From NCBI GenBank assembly GCA_034008185.1, contig CM067109.1, forward strand, positions 37,170,885 through 37,234,884: a stretch of DNA of 64,000 nucleotides. Direction: 5' to 3'. Shown here one piece after another: positions 51,190-62,466 of the stretch. Position numbers and translations under genes: made by a program. This stretch comes from Gorsachius magnificus. Taxonomy: Eukaryota > Chordata > Aves > Pelecaniformes > Ardeidae. A model generated the notes under the pieces. The model had not been told where the DNA came from. It saw only the letters and a list, made by a program, of their open reading frames with translations, and made no database searches. How positions within the stretch are numbered: the stretch's first letter is position 1; each line of letters opens with the position of its first letter.

Positions 51190-52500
51190 CTTAAAAACCC
51201 TTTTGGCCCCAATTGGGAAAAAGGGGAAAATTTCCCTTTAAGAAAAAAATTTCAGGTTTTAAAAAAAAAAAGCCTTCGAAAGCTCCCCCCTTGGGGGGGT
51301 CAAGGGGGGGGAAAAATTTTTTAAAACCCGGGGCAAGGGAAAAAAAATTTTTGGGGACCGCCCGGGTACGGGCCCAGGGTCCCCCCCCCCCCCCCCCAAA
51401 AACGCCTCCCTCCAAGGGGAAAAAGGGGGGGGAAAAAGGGGAACTTTTTTGGGCACCCAAAGTGCAAAACATCTTCGGCGGATGAAGTGAACCCAATTTT
51501 GCCCCCTCCCCGGTCGGGGGGGGGCCTTTCGTGGGGGAAAGGGGACCCCCCGGGGCCCCCCCCCCCGGGGCCCCAAAACCCACCGGGGGGCCCGGGTTTT
51601 TGGGGCCCAGTTCAAAACGAAACCCCCCCCTTTTTTTGCACCGCCCCCCCGGCCTTCCCCCCCCCTAAAAACCCGGGGGCCGTGAGCGGGGAGGGAACCC
51701 CCCCTTAAGTTTTCCCCCCCCCAAAAGCATTTTCCCCTTCTAATCTTTCCCCCCCCCTTTGCCCCCCCAAAAAAGGGGGCCCCTGGGCCCCCCCCCGGGG
51801 GGCCCCCCGGGGGCCCCTGGGGGGGTGGCCAAAAGGGGCCCCTTTTGGGGGGGGACCCCCCCCCCCCCAAAAAAATTTTTTTTTTTTAAAAAAAACCCCC
51901 CCCAAAAAAAAAAGGGGAAAAACAAAATTTTGGGGGGGAAAAGAGGGGGGGGGGGGGGGAAAAAAAACGGGTTTTCCCCCCTTTTTGCCCCCCAAAACCT
52001 GGGGGGTTTTCCGGGTTGCGGGGGCCCCACCCGTTTTGGGACGGGGGCCCGGAACAAAAAAGCCCGGAAAAACCCCGGGGGGGGAAAAAGGGGTTTGGGG
52101 GGTTTTTTTTTGGGGGGGAAAAAAAGGGGGGGGAGGTTTCCCCAAGCCCCCACTTTTCTGTTTTGGGTTTTTCCCTTGGGGCCCGGGTTTCCCCCGGGGG
52201 GGGTTTTTTTTTTGGGGGGGGGAACCCGGGGCACCCGGGGCCCAATTTTGGGCGGGCGGGGGGGGGACCCCCGGGGGCCCCAGGGCCCAGCGCTGAAAAA
52301 AACGCAAAGGGGGGGGCCCATTTTGCCCGGGTTTCCCCGGGAAAAACCCCCAAAACCCCCCCCCCCGGGGGAAAAAAAAACCCCCAAAAAAGGGGCCCAA
52401 AAGGGTAAAAAAGGGCCAAAAAACGGCCGGGCCCCCCCCCAAAGGGGAAAAGGGCCCCCCGGCGGGTTGCCTCGAGGAACCCCCCTTTTCCCTGTAAAAA

Positions 52501-52720
52501 GGCCCCCTTTTCCCCCCGCCCCGTTGCTAGGTCCCGGGGCCCCGTCCCCGGGCCCGGGGGCCGGGGCCCCGGCCCGGCCCCGGCGCGTTTCCCGCCCCCG
52601 CGGACCCCGCGGGGGCCGCCCCCGGGCCGGCCCCCCTGGGGAGCGGGCGCCGGGGGTGGGGGGGCGGGGGCCGGGGGGGGTCCCCAAACCCCCCGGGGGC
52701 CTTTTTTAAAGCTGCGCCGC
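52501..52720 (-). promoter_or_regulatory. SEMA6A: CpG-dense core: inferred SEMA6A promoter / first-exon island
   Basis: Within the corrupted segment, about two dozen CpG dinucleotides can be counted in 52,501-52,680, with words such as GGCGCG, CCGCGG and GCGGGCGCCGG. Such density suggests a genuine CpG island behind the damaged consensus. It lies upstream of the SEMA6A coding start on the correct side, at a distance that fits a long first intron. I therefore infer that it marks the promoter and non-coding first exon. Exact start site, exon limits and donor cannot be read. Confidence 0.35.
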
Positions 52721-52849
52721 TTTGGGGGGCTTCCCCCTTGGCCCCGGGGTTGGGGGGGGGAAACCCCGCATATCCCAAAACCCTTTTGTTTTGGGCTCCC
52801 CCCCAGGGGGGTTGGGGGGCGGGGGGGTTTTATAAAACCCAAACCCGCC

Positions 52850-53160
52850 CCCTTTGTTTCCTCCCCCCCCCACCTTTTCCCCCCCCCCTTTTTTTCCCAA
52901 CCCCACCCTTTTTTTTTTTCCCCTTTTAAATTTTAATTTTTTCAAATTTTCCTTTTTTCTTTTTTTTATTTTTTTTTTTTCTTTTTTCCCCTTTTTCCCC
53001 CTTTTCCCAACCCTTTTTTTTTCCCCCCCCCTTTTTTTAAATTTTTTTTTCCCCCTTTTTATTTTTATTTCTATTTTTCAATTTTTCCCCCCCCCTTTTT
53101 TTTGTTTTTCCCCTTTACCCCCTTCCCAAAAAAATTTTTAAAAAAATTTTTTAAAAAAAA
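52850..53160. repeat. polypyrimidine low-complexity stretch
   Basis: About 300 bases consist almost only of C and T runs with a few A residues. It sits inside the corrupted segment, so the true sequence may be a real but shorter polypyrimidine tract. Confidence 0.6.
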
Positions 53161-56100
53161 CCCCAAAAAAAAAAAACCCCCCCTTTTTTTTTTTCCCCCC
53201 GGGGAACAAAAAAACCATTTGGTTTCCCCCTCCCCCAAACCCCCTTCCCCTCAGGAAAAAATTTTTTGGGGTTTTTTCCCTTTTTCCCCTTTCTCCAATT
53301 TCTTCCCCCAAAGTTTTTTTGGGGCCCGGGCCCGATTTTTTTTGGGGGGGCGGGCGGGGGCAAGGTAATTTTCCCCTCCCCCCCCTTTTTTTTGGGGTTG
53401 GGTGGCAAATGGCCCCCTTTTTTTTTCCTCCGCTAACCCCACCCCCGCCCTCCTCCCCCGGGCCCCGGGGGATTTTCCCCCCCCCCGGGTCCAAACCTTT
53501 TTGGGATCCCCCCTTTTTTCCAAAGTTCCCCCCCCCCAGGGCACCCCCCCCCCGGGTTTTCCGGGAAAAGGGATTACCCTGGTGCCCTGGGAAGGGCCCC
53601 CCTTTCAACCCCCCGGGCAAAGGGGCCCCCCCCCCCCCGCCCGGGAAACCCCCAAAAAGGCCCCCGGGCCCCCTTCCTTCCCCCCCGGGGGGAAGGGGGC
53701 CCGGGGGGGGGGGCCAAAGGGACGGGGGTAAAAACCCCCCCCCCCCCCCCCCTCTAAAAAGGGTCCCCCTTAAAAAGGCCAAAAAATCCCCCCCCCCCCT
53801 TTGGGGGGGGCCCCCCGTTTCCCCCCAGGACGTAAAAACAAACCCCGGGGGGGGCCCGGGGGGCCCCCCCCCGGGCCAGATCCCCGGGGCCCCCCCCAGA
53901 CCCCCCGGGGGGACCCCCCAAAACCCCTTTCCCCCCCGGGCCCCCCCCGGGGGGCCCTCCCCCCAAACCCCCCTGTACCCCCGGGAAAGGGGGGGGGGGC
54001 CCCCCCCCGTTTACCTTTAAATGGGCCATTCCCTTTTTTCCCCGGCAAAAAGGGGGGGGGGGTCCAAAACCCCGGGGCTGGGACCCCCCCCCCAAAATTT
54101 TTGTCTCTCCCCCTTCTCCCCCTACCCCCAAATAAAATCCCGCGCCCCCCTTTCCCGTTTAACCTTTGTCCCCGCGACCAAACGGAAATTTTTTAAAAAA
54201 CCGAAGGCCCTGCCCAAACCCCCCCTTCCCTCCGGGGACCCCCCCCCGGGCCGGGCCCCGGGCGCCCCCCTGTAACCCCCCCCAAACCGGGGACCCCCTC
54301 AATTTTTTTGGGGGCCGCGGGGTGGGTTTTCCCCTTGCCCCCCGGGCCCCCCTCCCCATTTTCCCCCCGGGTGGGGCCCCGGGAAGGCCCCCCCGACCCG
54401 GGGCCCCCCCCGCCCCTCCAATCCCTTTCCCCCCCCCCAACCGGTGGCCCCAAAGGGGGCCCCCAAAAGGCGGGGTCCCGGGGGGGGCCCCGGGGGGGCG
54501 GGGTTTCCCCAAACCCCGCCGCCGGGGCCGCCGCCCCCCCCCGCCAAAAAAAAAACCCCCCCGGGTCCCCGGGGGCCCGGGGCCGGTCCCTTTTTCCCGG
54601 GGGGGCCCGCCCCCGGGGGTTCCCCCCAGGGGACTGGGGGTCGGGGGGAGCCCCTCTCGGGCCCGGACACCCGGGAAAAAACTCACCCGCCCTAATTTAA
54701 AGCCCCCAAAACCTGGGGGACCCCCCCGGGCCCTTTTTGGGCGGGGCCCTGGACCCCCCTCCCCGGGGGGGGGGTCCCCAAGGCCCGAAACCACCCCCGC
54801 TGCCGGAAAAACCCCCCGGGAAAAGGGGAGCCGGGGGTTTTAGGGGGGGTTTTTTCCCATTTTTCCCCGGGACCCCCCCGGTGGGGATTTTTTTTCCCCT
54901 TTTTTTTCCATTTTAAAAAAGGGGGGGGGGGCCTGCATTGGGGGTTTTGTTTTTCCCCCTTCCCCCAAACCGTTTGGTGGGCTTTTTAAATTCGGGAAGC
55001 CGGGGGGGCCCCCCCTTTAATTTTAATTTTGGGACCCACCCGGGTTGGGGTTTTTGGGGGTTTGGAACCAAAAACCCCCCACCCCCCATTTGAAAATTTT
55101 TCCGGTTACTGGCTTTCCCCCGGGAAAAAGGGGGTAGGTTTTTTTTCCCCAGCCATTTTTTTCCCCCGGGGGACTCTGGGTTCTTTTTTCTTTCCCCCCC
55201 TCCCCGGGAAAGTTAAAAGCCCTTTTTTTCCCGGGAAAACCCAAAAAAAGGGGAAGGGAGGCCCCGGGGCCCCCCAGGTTTTCCCCCCGAAAAAATTTTC
55301 CCAAAACCCAAAGTTCCTTTTAAAAGCATTAAGGGGGGGGAACGGGTCAAAATTTTTGGGCCCCAACTTTTAAAAAAGGGGGAGAAAACCCAGTGAATTT
55401 TGTTTCCAAGCCCCCAAAAATTTTTTAAAAAAAAGGCCCCCTTTCCCCCCTTTTTTTTCCCCCCCTTTTGGGTTTGGAAAAAAGAAAAAATTTAAAACCC
55501 CATTTTCCCCGGGGATTAAGAAAAAAACCCACGGGGCCCCAATTTCTTTTTTTAAATAAAATATTTACTTGGGTTTTTTCCCCCGGAATTAATTTTTTTT
55601 TGGGGGTTTCCAAAAAAGGGATTGCCCCCCGAGGCTGGGCCTTTTTTTTAAAATTCCCAATTTTAAAAAAAAATGGTTTAAAATTTTTCCGGGGTTTTTT
55701 TTAAAAAAAGGGGTTTGCAAGAAAATTTTACCCAAAAGGGTTTAAAAATTTCGGCCGGGGAAGAAAAAAGGAAAAGGGCGGGCCCCAAAAACCCCTTTTT
55801 TTTCCACACAGGGGTTTTTACGGCCATCCATTTTTTTAAATTTTTTGGTTTTTTAGGTTCTTTGAAAAGGTTTTCCATTATCCGCCCCGGGGCTTTTTTC
55901 CCAACCCTCCTGCCAAATTTTCCCAAACCCCAATTTTTAACCCCTTTTTATTTTTTCGCCGGGAGGTTTTCGTTTGTTTATTCCCTTTTTTTAAAATTTT
56001 AAAAAGGGCCCCAGAAATCAAAAAATTTTGGGGGGGTTTTTCCCCCCCCGGGGTTTTCTTTTACAAAATTTTCCTTCCCCTTCCCCTTTTTTCCCAACCA

Positions 56101-56820
56101 GTAAAAAAATTTCCTTTTTTTCTCCCCCCCCAATGGGGCGGGTTTTTTTTTGGTTTAATATAATCTTTCTCCGGCCAGTTTTTTTTCTTAAAAAAAAAAA
56201 CCCTTTTTTTTTTCCAAAAAACTGTTCCTTTTGGGGGGCCATAAAAACTTTTTGGGGGAAATTTTTCCCCTTTAAGGGAAAAAAAAGAGCGTAATTTTTT
56301 AAACAGCTTTTTTGGGGGGGGTTAACAATGGGGGGCCCGTAAAGGAATTTTTGGGGTTTTGGGGTAAATTTTAAAATTTTTCTTAAGTTTAAAAAAAACC
56401 TGGAAAAAAATTCTGTTTCCCCCTTTGGCAAAACTTTTTTAAAATCAAAAAACTTTTAACCCCGTTTCCCCAAATCATTTTCAAAATTTACTTAAGTTTT
56501 TTACAGGGAATGGAAAAGGGGTTTTGGGGGCCTTTTATGGGGAGAGTTCCTTGGGTTTGGGGCCGTGCCCCGGGGGGGCCCCGTGAGTGTATCATCCCTT
56601 GTATGTATATATTTTCTACTCTACCAACTTCCCAGAGCCATGTGATTGTAGGAGCAGCATCCCATTAGATACAGTTCTGAGGAGCTGGGATACTGCAGGC
56701 GGGCAGTGGCCCCCTTGTCATGGGAATCCCACTTTGTCTTCCTACGTCGAATAACCATGAAGTTCCCACTTTGGTTTTGATTGTTATTTTTAGTTCGGCT
56801 CGTTCTTTTTGCCCTGTTTT

Positions 56821-56922
56821 GAAAAGGGTTTGGGGGCCGCAGGTTTTTAACCCCCCCGACAAGAAACAAAAGGCCAAAAAGTGGGAGGCTGGGGGAAAAA
56901 AGTGGGGGTTTTTGCCCCGAAG
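56821..56922. other. second, short homopolymer-inflated patch
   Basis: Runs such as GGGTTTGGGGGCC, TTTTTAACCCCCCC and GGGGGAAAAAA resemble the preceding corrupted segment, while sequence on both sides is normal. It probably marks a transition between poor and good consensus at the edge of a filled gap. Confidence 0.6.
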
Positions 56923-58240
56923 ATGGTATGAGATGGTTTTGATGTCCAAGAGGCACTTGAAGCCTGTATTCTTAGGAGGGGTTGTAGCTCCTTTTCCCTC
57001 TCTCCCATTCTAGAATGAAGAGGAGATGCCTTTACCTGTGGTGGTATATCTCACCACAAATAAAAACAAAATGTTGAGTGCAGGGACATCTTCATGTAAA
57101 GAAGTGTTGACTTCTTTAATCATACAGCAATAGTGAAAGCTCATCAAACTGTAAATATGATTTTTGTCAAGACAACACTATTGAATGCCTGGCAAAGTAA
57201 TTACTCCTACACAGAGAAAAATAAGATCTTTCTTTTAATCACTTCAGAGGAATTCACCGAACTCAGCTGTACTCTAAAAATGTGGTTAAAAGTGGGCAGG
57301 TTTTTAATCAGCACATAGCTGTTCTTGGGCACGCTGCAGCTAAAAGAAAGAAGACTTGTAAAAACCAACACAGACCCAGTTCTTAAGTCTCTTATAAAAT
57401 GGCAACAGGTCTTCTGGCCAATTAGCTCCTGCAGAGTCAGGCTCGTCGTCTAAAATTACGAGCGTTAGGCATTTTACAGACAGCTGTAAACACGTAAAAT
57501 GAGATTGGATTAAGAAGAGGTAGGCCATGAGTTTACTCCATGCATGTGATTTTTTAATGGTTGGTGAATCCCTGCAAAATTCTTTCCGTAACTAAGGACC
57601 TTACTAGAAATGCCACATTTTTAGTTTGCTGGATGGCATATATGGATTTGCTTTTCTTAATCACTTTGTGCACGCGTCTTCCAAATGGATACCCAGATGA
57701 CCATAGGCTGACCTGGGGTCTGCTAAGCAGGGGCACCCAAAGTACTCAAAATTCAGGAAAGTAGTTTGAAGTATTCACTAGAAATACTAAGGACTCCAGC
57801 TGAAGGATTTGCCTCTGCCTGGGAACCCAAAGGGAGTCTCTCTGTGCCAATTCTGTGCAGGTTGGTCTTTGCAACTATGGAGGATTTTGGAAGGCAAACA
57901 GGGCTGTGGAGCAGATGTTTTATGCAGGAGGCTGCCCTGGTCAGCCCCTGCTGCACTGTGCCAGAAAAATCAGCAGAAATTCATGTTGCGCTGTGAGCAA
58001 CATTCACATGCCACTGTGTCATCTAGTTCCCAGAAGAGGAGAGTGTTACATGATGGTGAAATAAGCAGAGAATACTGTGGATAGCGGCTGGACCATATGG
58101 TGAAGGGAGTGGTTCCCTGTTAAAAAAACAAAACAACACAGCATGGAAGATAGATATGGGAAAGTGATGTAGAATTTAACAGTTGTTAAAACCAACAGAA
58201 ATTTGTAGAGATTCATTATCAAATTACTCTAAACACACAT

Positions 58241-58323
58241 GGGCCAGATCCTCCTCTGGTGTAAATTAACATGATCTTGTTGATGTTAGTGCATCCAAAT
58301 CGATGTCACCTGCTGGTGATCTG
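58241..58323. repeat. decayed palindromic amniote repeat
   Basis: Left side reads GGGCCAGATCCTCCTCTGGT followed by GTAAATT; right side reads AAATCGATG, then CACCTGCTGGTGATCTG, an imperfect reverse complement. This matches the palindrome (ccagatcctcagctggtgtaaat ... atttacaccagctgaggatctgg) that I know as widespread in birds and turtles. It is strongly diverged. Confidence 0.55.
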
Positions 58324-59466
58324 TTTTGTAAAATTGCACCAGGAAGGGAGTGTGTGGTAATTTTTAACTAGCCTGGAGAGCTCCACAACAGCAGTATAAC
58401 TGATCTGTTGCATTCTGTAGCCAGTTGTTAAAGTCACTAGCAAAATTATTTGCTATTGAACTCTTATCGGATTTTCCATAAAGGGAAGCTTACTTTCTTC
58501 ACACGTTGGATGTTGATGATCTCACATTAGTCTCTTCTAGTTAGAGTCTCTGAGAGGAAAAATAATCAGAAACCACAGAGAGACCATCCGAAAAGAGTTT
58601 TCAGGGTTTCTTTCCCGTCAGTTTTATAATGGGATAAGGCAGTATGCTCCTCAGTTACTTCATGGTGGTTTAGTTTTAAAGTATTGGGCTCTACATTTTC
58701 AGTTAACTATTCTGCCCTCCCTCCCCCCCCAGCTTTTCCAGTACTGTGCTTAGATGTTGCATCCTTTCTGAGTACAGTGAGGAACTGAAAAGAATAAAAT
58801 ATGTCTCTCATCTGCTTTATATGATTAAGGCTAGACGCTACTGAGTTGTTTGGACAGCAAGCAAAGAGGTGTAGGACTCTCTGAAAACATGCAAAATATA
58901 TTTTGATTGGAAAGTTAAGTCAAATTCATACAGTTTTTGTGGAGTAAATCCTCTGTTCTCATCAGGTCTCTCTAAAATCTGACAGCAAGAAAAGATTTAC
59001 TTTGGCTTTGCCTGTGTTCTTTCAGTGGATGAATATGGTCCAAAGTGAACTATTGCAGTGGCTCCCAAAAAAGCAATGAACATTTCAGATCTAGATGAGG
59101 GAACTAAGTGTAAAATTATCATAATTGAAAAGACAGCACTGAAAGAAGTCAATATTATAATAAAAAATGGTTTAAATACAATTACAGCATCAAACTGAGA
59201 GGAAATCCAATTTTAAATAATAAGAAGTGGTTAGTTTAATAAGTCAAAATCATTGCTTTCAGTGTCCCTTCAGCTGAACTGAGCCCTTAGGAACACTCAG
59301 TAAGTGGAATTGCCAGGCAATACAATATTACCAAAGAGAAACCTTTAATGGTTTCAGTATTCAAAAGAAAGAGGCTTTATTCTGTCCTCCTACCCAACAC
59401 ACACACTTTAATTCATAACATTAAATCTCATCCAGCTGACTTCTTTTTTTTTAACCCTCAAATTGA

Positions 59467-59700
59467 TGGCAGTGGGAAGAAAAAAAGGGTCTGCGACTGA
59501 CAGACAGAAAAAAAGAGGAAAGAGAAGAACAGAGGGGGGAAGAGCAGTCAGGAAAAAATGGAAGAGACAAGGAGAAGGCTCCAGCTGAGAAAATTTGTGA
59601 AGCAGAGTGTGCCTTGGGGAAAGGGAGGGAAACCAGAGAGAAGTGATGGGGGGAAGGAGAAAGGAAGAAAGAGGACCAAAGAGAGAGGAAAGCAAATAGT
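59467..59700 (+). repeat. purine-rich (GA) low-complexity tract
   Basis: About 230 bases are mostly A and G, with runs such as GAAAGAGGAA-type words and GGGGGGAAG, interrupted by few pyrimidines. The minus-strand ORFs here (59408-59695 and 59548-59775), rich in Ser, Leu, Pro and Phe, are the translated polypyrimidine complement and not genes. It could adopt triplex (H-DNA) structure. Confidence 0.7.
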
Positions 59701-62420
59701 CTCTATGTGAAACGAAAGAGTAGTGAGATTTAGTGAAGCAATGTAGGAAAAATGGGATTGGTTAAACCTTGGCAAATGAGCAGCAGATGGAAAATGGATC
59801 TTTTAGGTCAGGTTTTGTCCTTCAGTCCTATGAGATTACTGAAATGAAACAACAAGAAATGAGAGGCTGATTTGCTCTAGGTTTACCCTTGCTTTTAAAC
59901 AATATGAATATTTTTACATACTAAAGGAGAAATTAATGTCAAACACATTATGGCCTGCTAAGATACAGAAGAGTGACTGAAAAACGTGTTGAAAGACATG
60001 ACAAAGTATTTGCGAAGAAAAGAGCATGTCCTGCTTTTGGCAAAGCAGTTTTCATCAGTGTCAGCCACCTCCCCACACAGCCTGATGAGCTATTTGGACC
60101 TAATTCTGTGCAGAAAAAGTGACACAGGATAGCCAGGAAATAACAGTGCCCCAGGACACAGGTCAGATGGTGGATCAGTCGAGAAAGGCACCAGGGTGAG
60201 CAGCAGCCATAGTCCCTGGGTGGGCTGGCTGGAGTTTGGCTCCTCTTGGCTCACACCTGTGAGCTAGCCAAAAACAGGAGGCGAGTGGAAACACATCTCT
60301 CTCATGGTCCCCATGCACCTGCCCTCACCAAGGGAGAGTTAATATCCCTGGTGTCTCACAGGGAAAAGCAGAAAGTGGTTTCTCTCCAAGGGAGGACGTG
60401 GGATGAGCCCATCAGTTTGTAGCACAGTGTGGCTTTTATGAGACATGGTGGGGAATTGGCGGTGGGGAGTTGGTGGGGTCTTTTGAGTGATTTCTGAGTA
60501 TGCTTTATCTAGCAAAGATGTTATTCAGGAAAAAAAGAGCCGAAATGAGTATTTTCCATTGTCTGCTTGTCTGTAATCCTTTTCCTAAGAGGAAAACTGA
60601 GAAGATGGCATTTCTAGCACTAGTTCAATTAACAGGGGTAGAAAGGGCTCTCTTTCGCTTTTCCCCGGTTGCGTTAGGCCAGGAAAGGTAATAATAAGAA
60701 TGCTGGAGATGCAAATTCAGTAGTCTAGATTTTTCCAGATATTACTATCTGTACTCTGCCAATGGTGCTTGTGTTTAAAAGGGTTTTACTCCACAACGAG
60801 TTGCACTGAAGCTAGTACAGGTAGCTGTGTAGTTACATGGTTCTTACTGTGTGCAGAGGTGATACCTTCTGGCCCATCTGAGGGTGATGATGACAACAGC
60901 ATTACTGTCACGCACAACCCCTCCCTCCCTCCAGGCTGGTTGTAGTCTGGAGTTTCCTAGTGATTATTAGAGCTGAAAAGCACTTGCTAATTAAGCCCAC
61001 AGTATTACCGAAGAATGAGGGAAGGGGAGAGGAGACTTCCCGTCTTTGCTCATTCCTGGCAATCATTAGCTAGCCTGTGCTCCTGGGTGTGCCTGTCCCA
61101 GGTAAATCACAGCCTAGACATTCCAGCCCTGCCTAAGTGAGTTTCAGTCACTTCACTGGACCTGATATTTAGTGCAGCAAAATGGAGAGGAAGCTAGCGA
61201 AAGCCATTTGGAAGATTTGTCACTGATCCAACAGAAAGGGCAAGAGACCATGCAGAAACTGACTGCAAGGAGGAGCCTGTTTGACTCACCGTGAAAGAAA
61301 GGTTTCCATTACTTGGAGACAAATATTCAGCTTCTGAGTCAAACCATTGTCCTTTCCTTAAACCATCATACCAAACACAGTGTATTAGCGTGTACTTACC
61401 GTTACATACGTGGAAGTTTAGTAGATAAAGAAGGGTACCTCATAGGTGCAGAAGTGGCAAGACTATGTATAAAGAAAAAGAAACGTGGAGGAAAACATCA
61501 ACTTGCATGAAATAAACCACAGGCATTGTCACTTACATGCCATCAGTGATCAAACTCCCACTAGCTGAAAAATAAATTCATGTATTATTGCCAATGGTAT
61601 AATTTATAGCAATATTCTTGGTGACTAACTCTTTATTTGGGCTGTCCTGAAGACAACATTATTCCTCACTTTTGGCAGGGACTTCCTGTGGATGTTGCTT
61701 GGATTGTACATTCAGCCCTGTGTGGAATATGCATTAGTGTTCACAGAAAATCAGCAGAAAACATATGTGCATTTTAATATCTACTTACATCCTATGTCAG
61801 AGACACAAATAAAGCTTGATTTAAGAGTATCAAGTTTTTGCTTGGGCCTGTATTCTTTTGAAATCTTTAATGTGGGTGTTCAGTTGAATAAAAACCAATG
61901 TAGATTTATAAATGAGCCATGTTTGATGTGGGCTAAAGTGCTTGGGGTAAAGAAGTGGCCTTACAGAAGTCTTTGGGAGTTTTGTCACTGACTTTCCTGG
62001 GACCAGAACATCACCCAAGATGCAAAATCCGTAATGTTAACCAGTTTGTAATCATGCCTCCTAACTCTGAAAACAGAAAATTCGGAAGACCATAACTGTA
62101 AATAAAATAAATAAAATAAAACAGGCAGTAAACTGGAAAGTCTGGTTCAATTCTTGGTCTCACTGGTGTCAATAGCAAAACTGTAGCTGACCTCAGTGTG
62201 GTGAGACACTGATTTTCAAGTCCAAATCCAGATTTTGGCATGGTCTTTGTGTATGTCAGATAAGACATGTACAAGCCACCTTTTCCCACAGTCTACTTCA
62301 TACTAATAAAATTAATATCCCATTCCTACCTCTTGGGAACCGGTTTCACACTGACTTTACCTGTACTATTTGCTTTCAAAGCAGTGTCCGACACCAACAG
62401 ATAGGTGGGGGCTTGTGGGG

Positions 62421-62466
62421 TTTTTTTTGTTGTTGTTTGTTTTGGTTTTGTTTGGTGTTTTTATTT
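62421..62466 (+). repeat. T/G low-complexity stretch
   Basis: Irregular TTG, TTTG and TTTTGG units follow a GGGG run. A simple low-complexity tract without a recognisable element body. Confidence 0.8.

Larger units (their letters stand above)
51190..56582. other. corrupted, homopolymer-inflated assembly segment (probably over a GC-rich island)
   Basis: From about 51,190 nearly every base occurs in runs of two to ten or more (for example TTTTGGCCCCAATTGGGAAA). Normal sequence resumes abruptly at about 56,583. No natural repeat family looks like this. It is what a very low-quality or unpolished long-read consensus, or a bad gap fill, would produce. The overlapping ORFs of 200 to 318 codons on both strands are Pro/Gly-rich artefacts of C and G runs. 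Composition changes along it: GC-rich at 51.2-52.8 kb, pyrimidine-only at 52.85-53.15 kb, extremely GC-rich at 53.3-54.9 kb, then AT-richer to the end. No gene should be annotated from it as it stands. Confidence 0.9.

Noticed and set aside
51259..54843. Overlapping ORFs of 203 to 318 codons on both strands, rich in Pro and Gly
   Set aside because: They arise because C and G homopolymers encode Pro and Gly in every frame and contain no stops. The underlying sequence is an assembly artefact, so no protein or repeat-protein system is supported.
5874..60716. About ten exact octamer words (ATGCAAAT or its complement), for example at 5874, 6361, 10506, 17430, 19216, 19950, 23316, 23987, 40499 and 60709
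   Set aside because: Base composition alone predicts about three, so there may be a mild excess, but the count was by eye. The word is common in AT-rich vertebrate DNA and the sites are dispersed.
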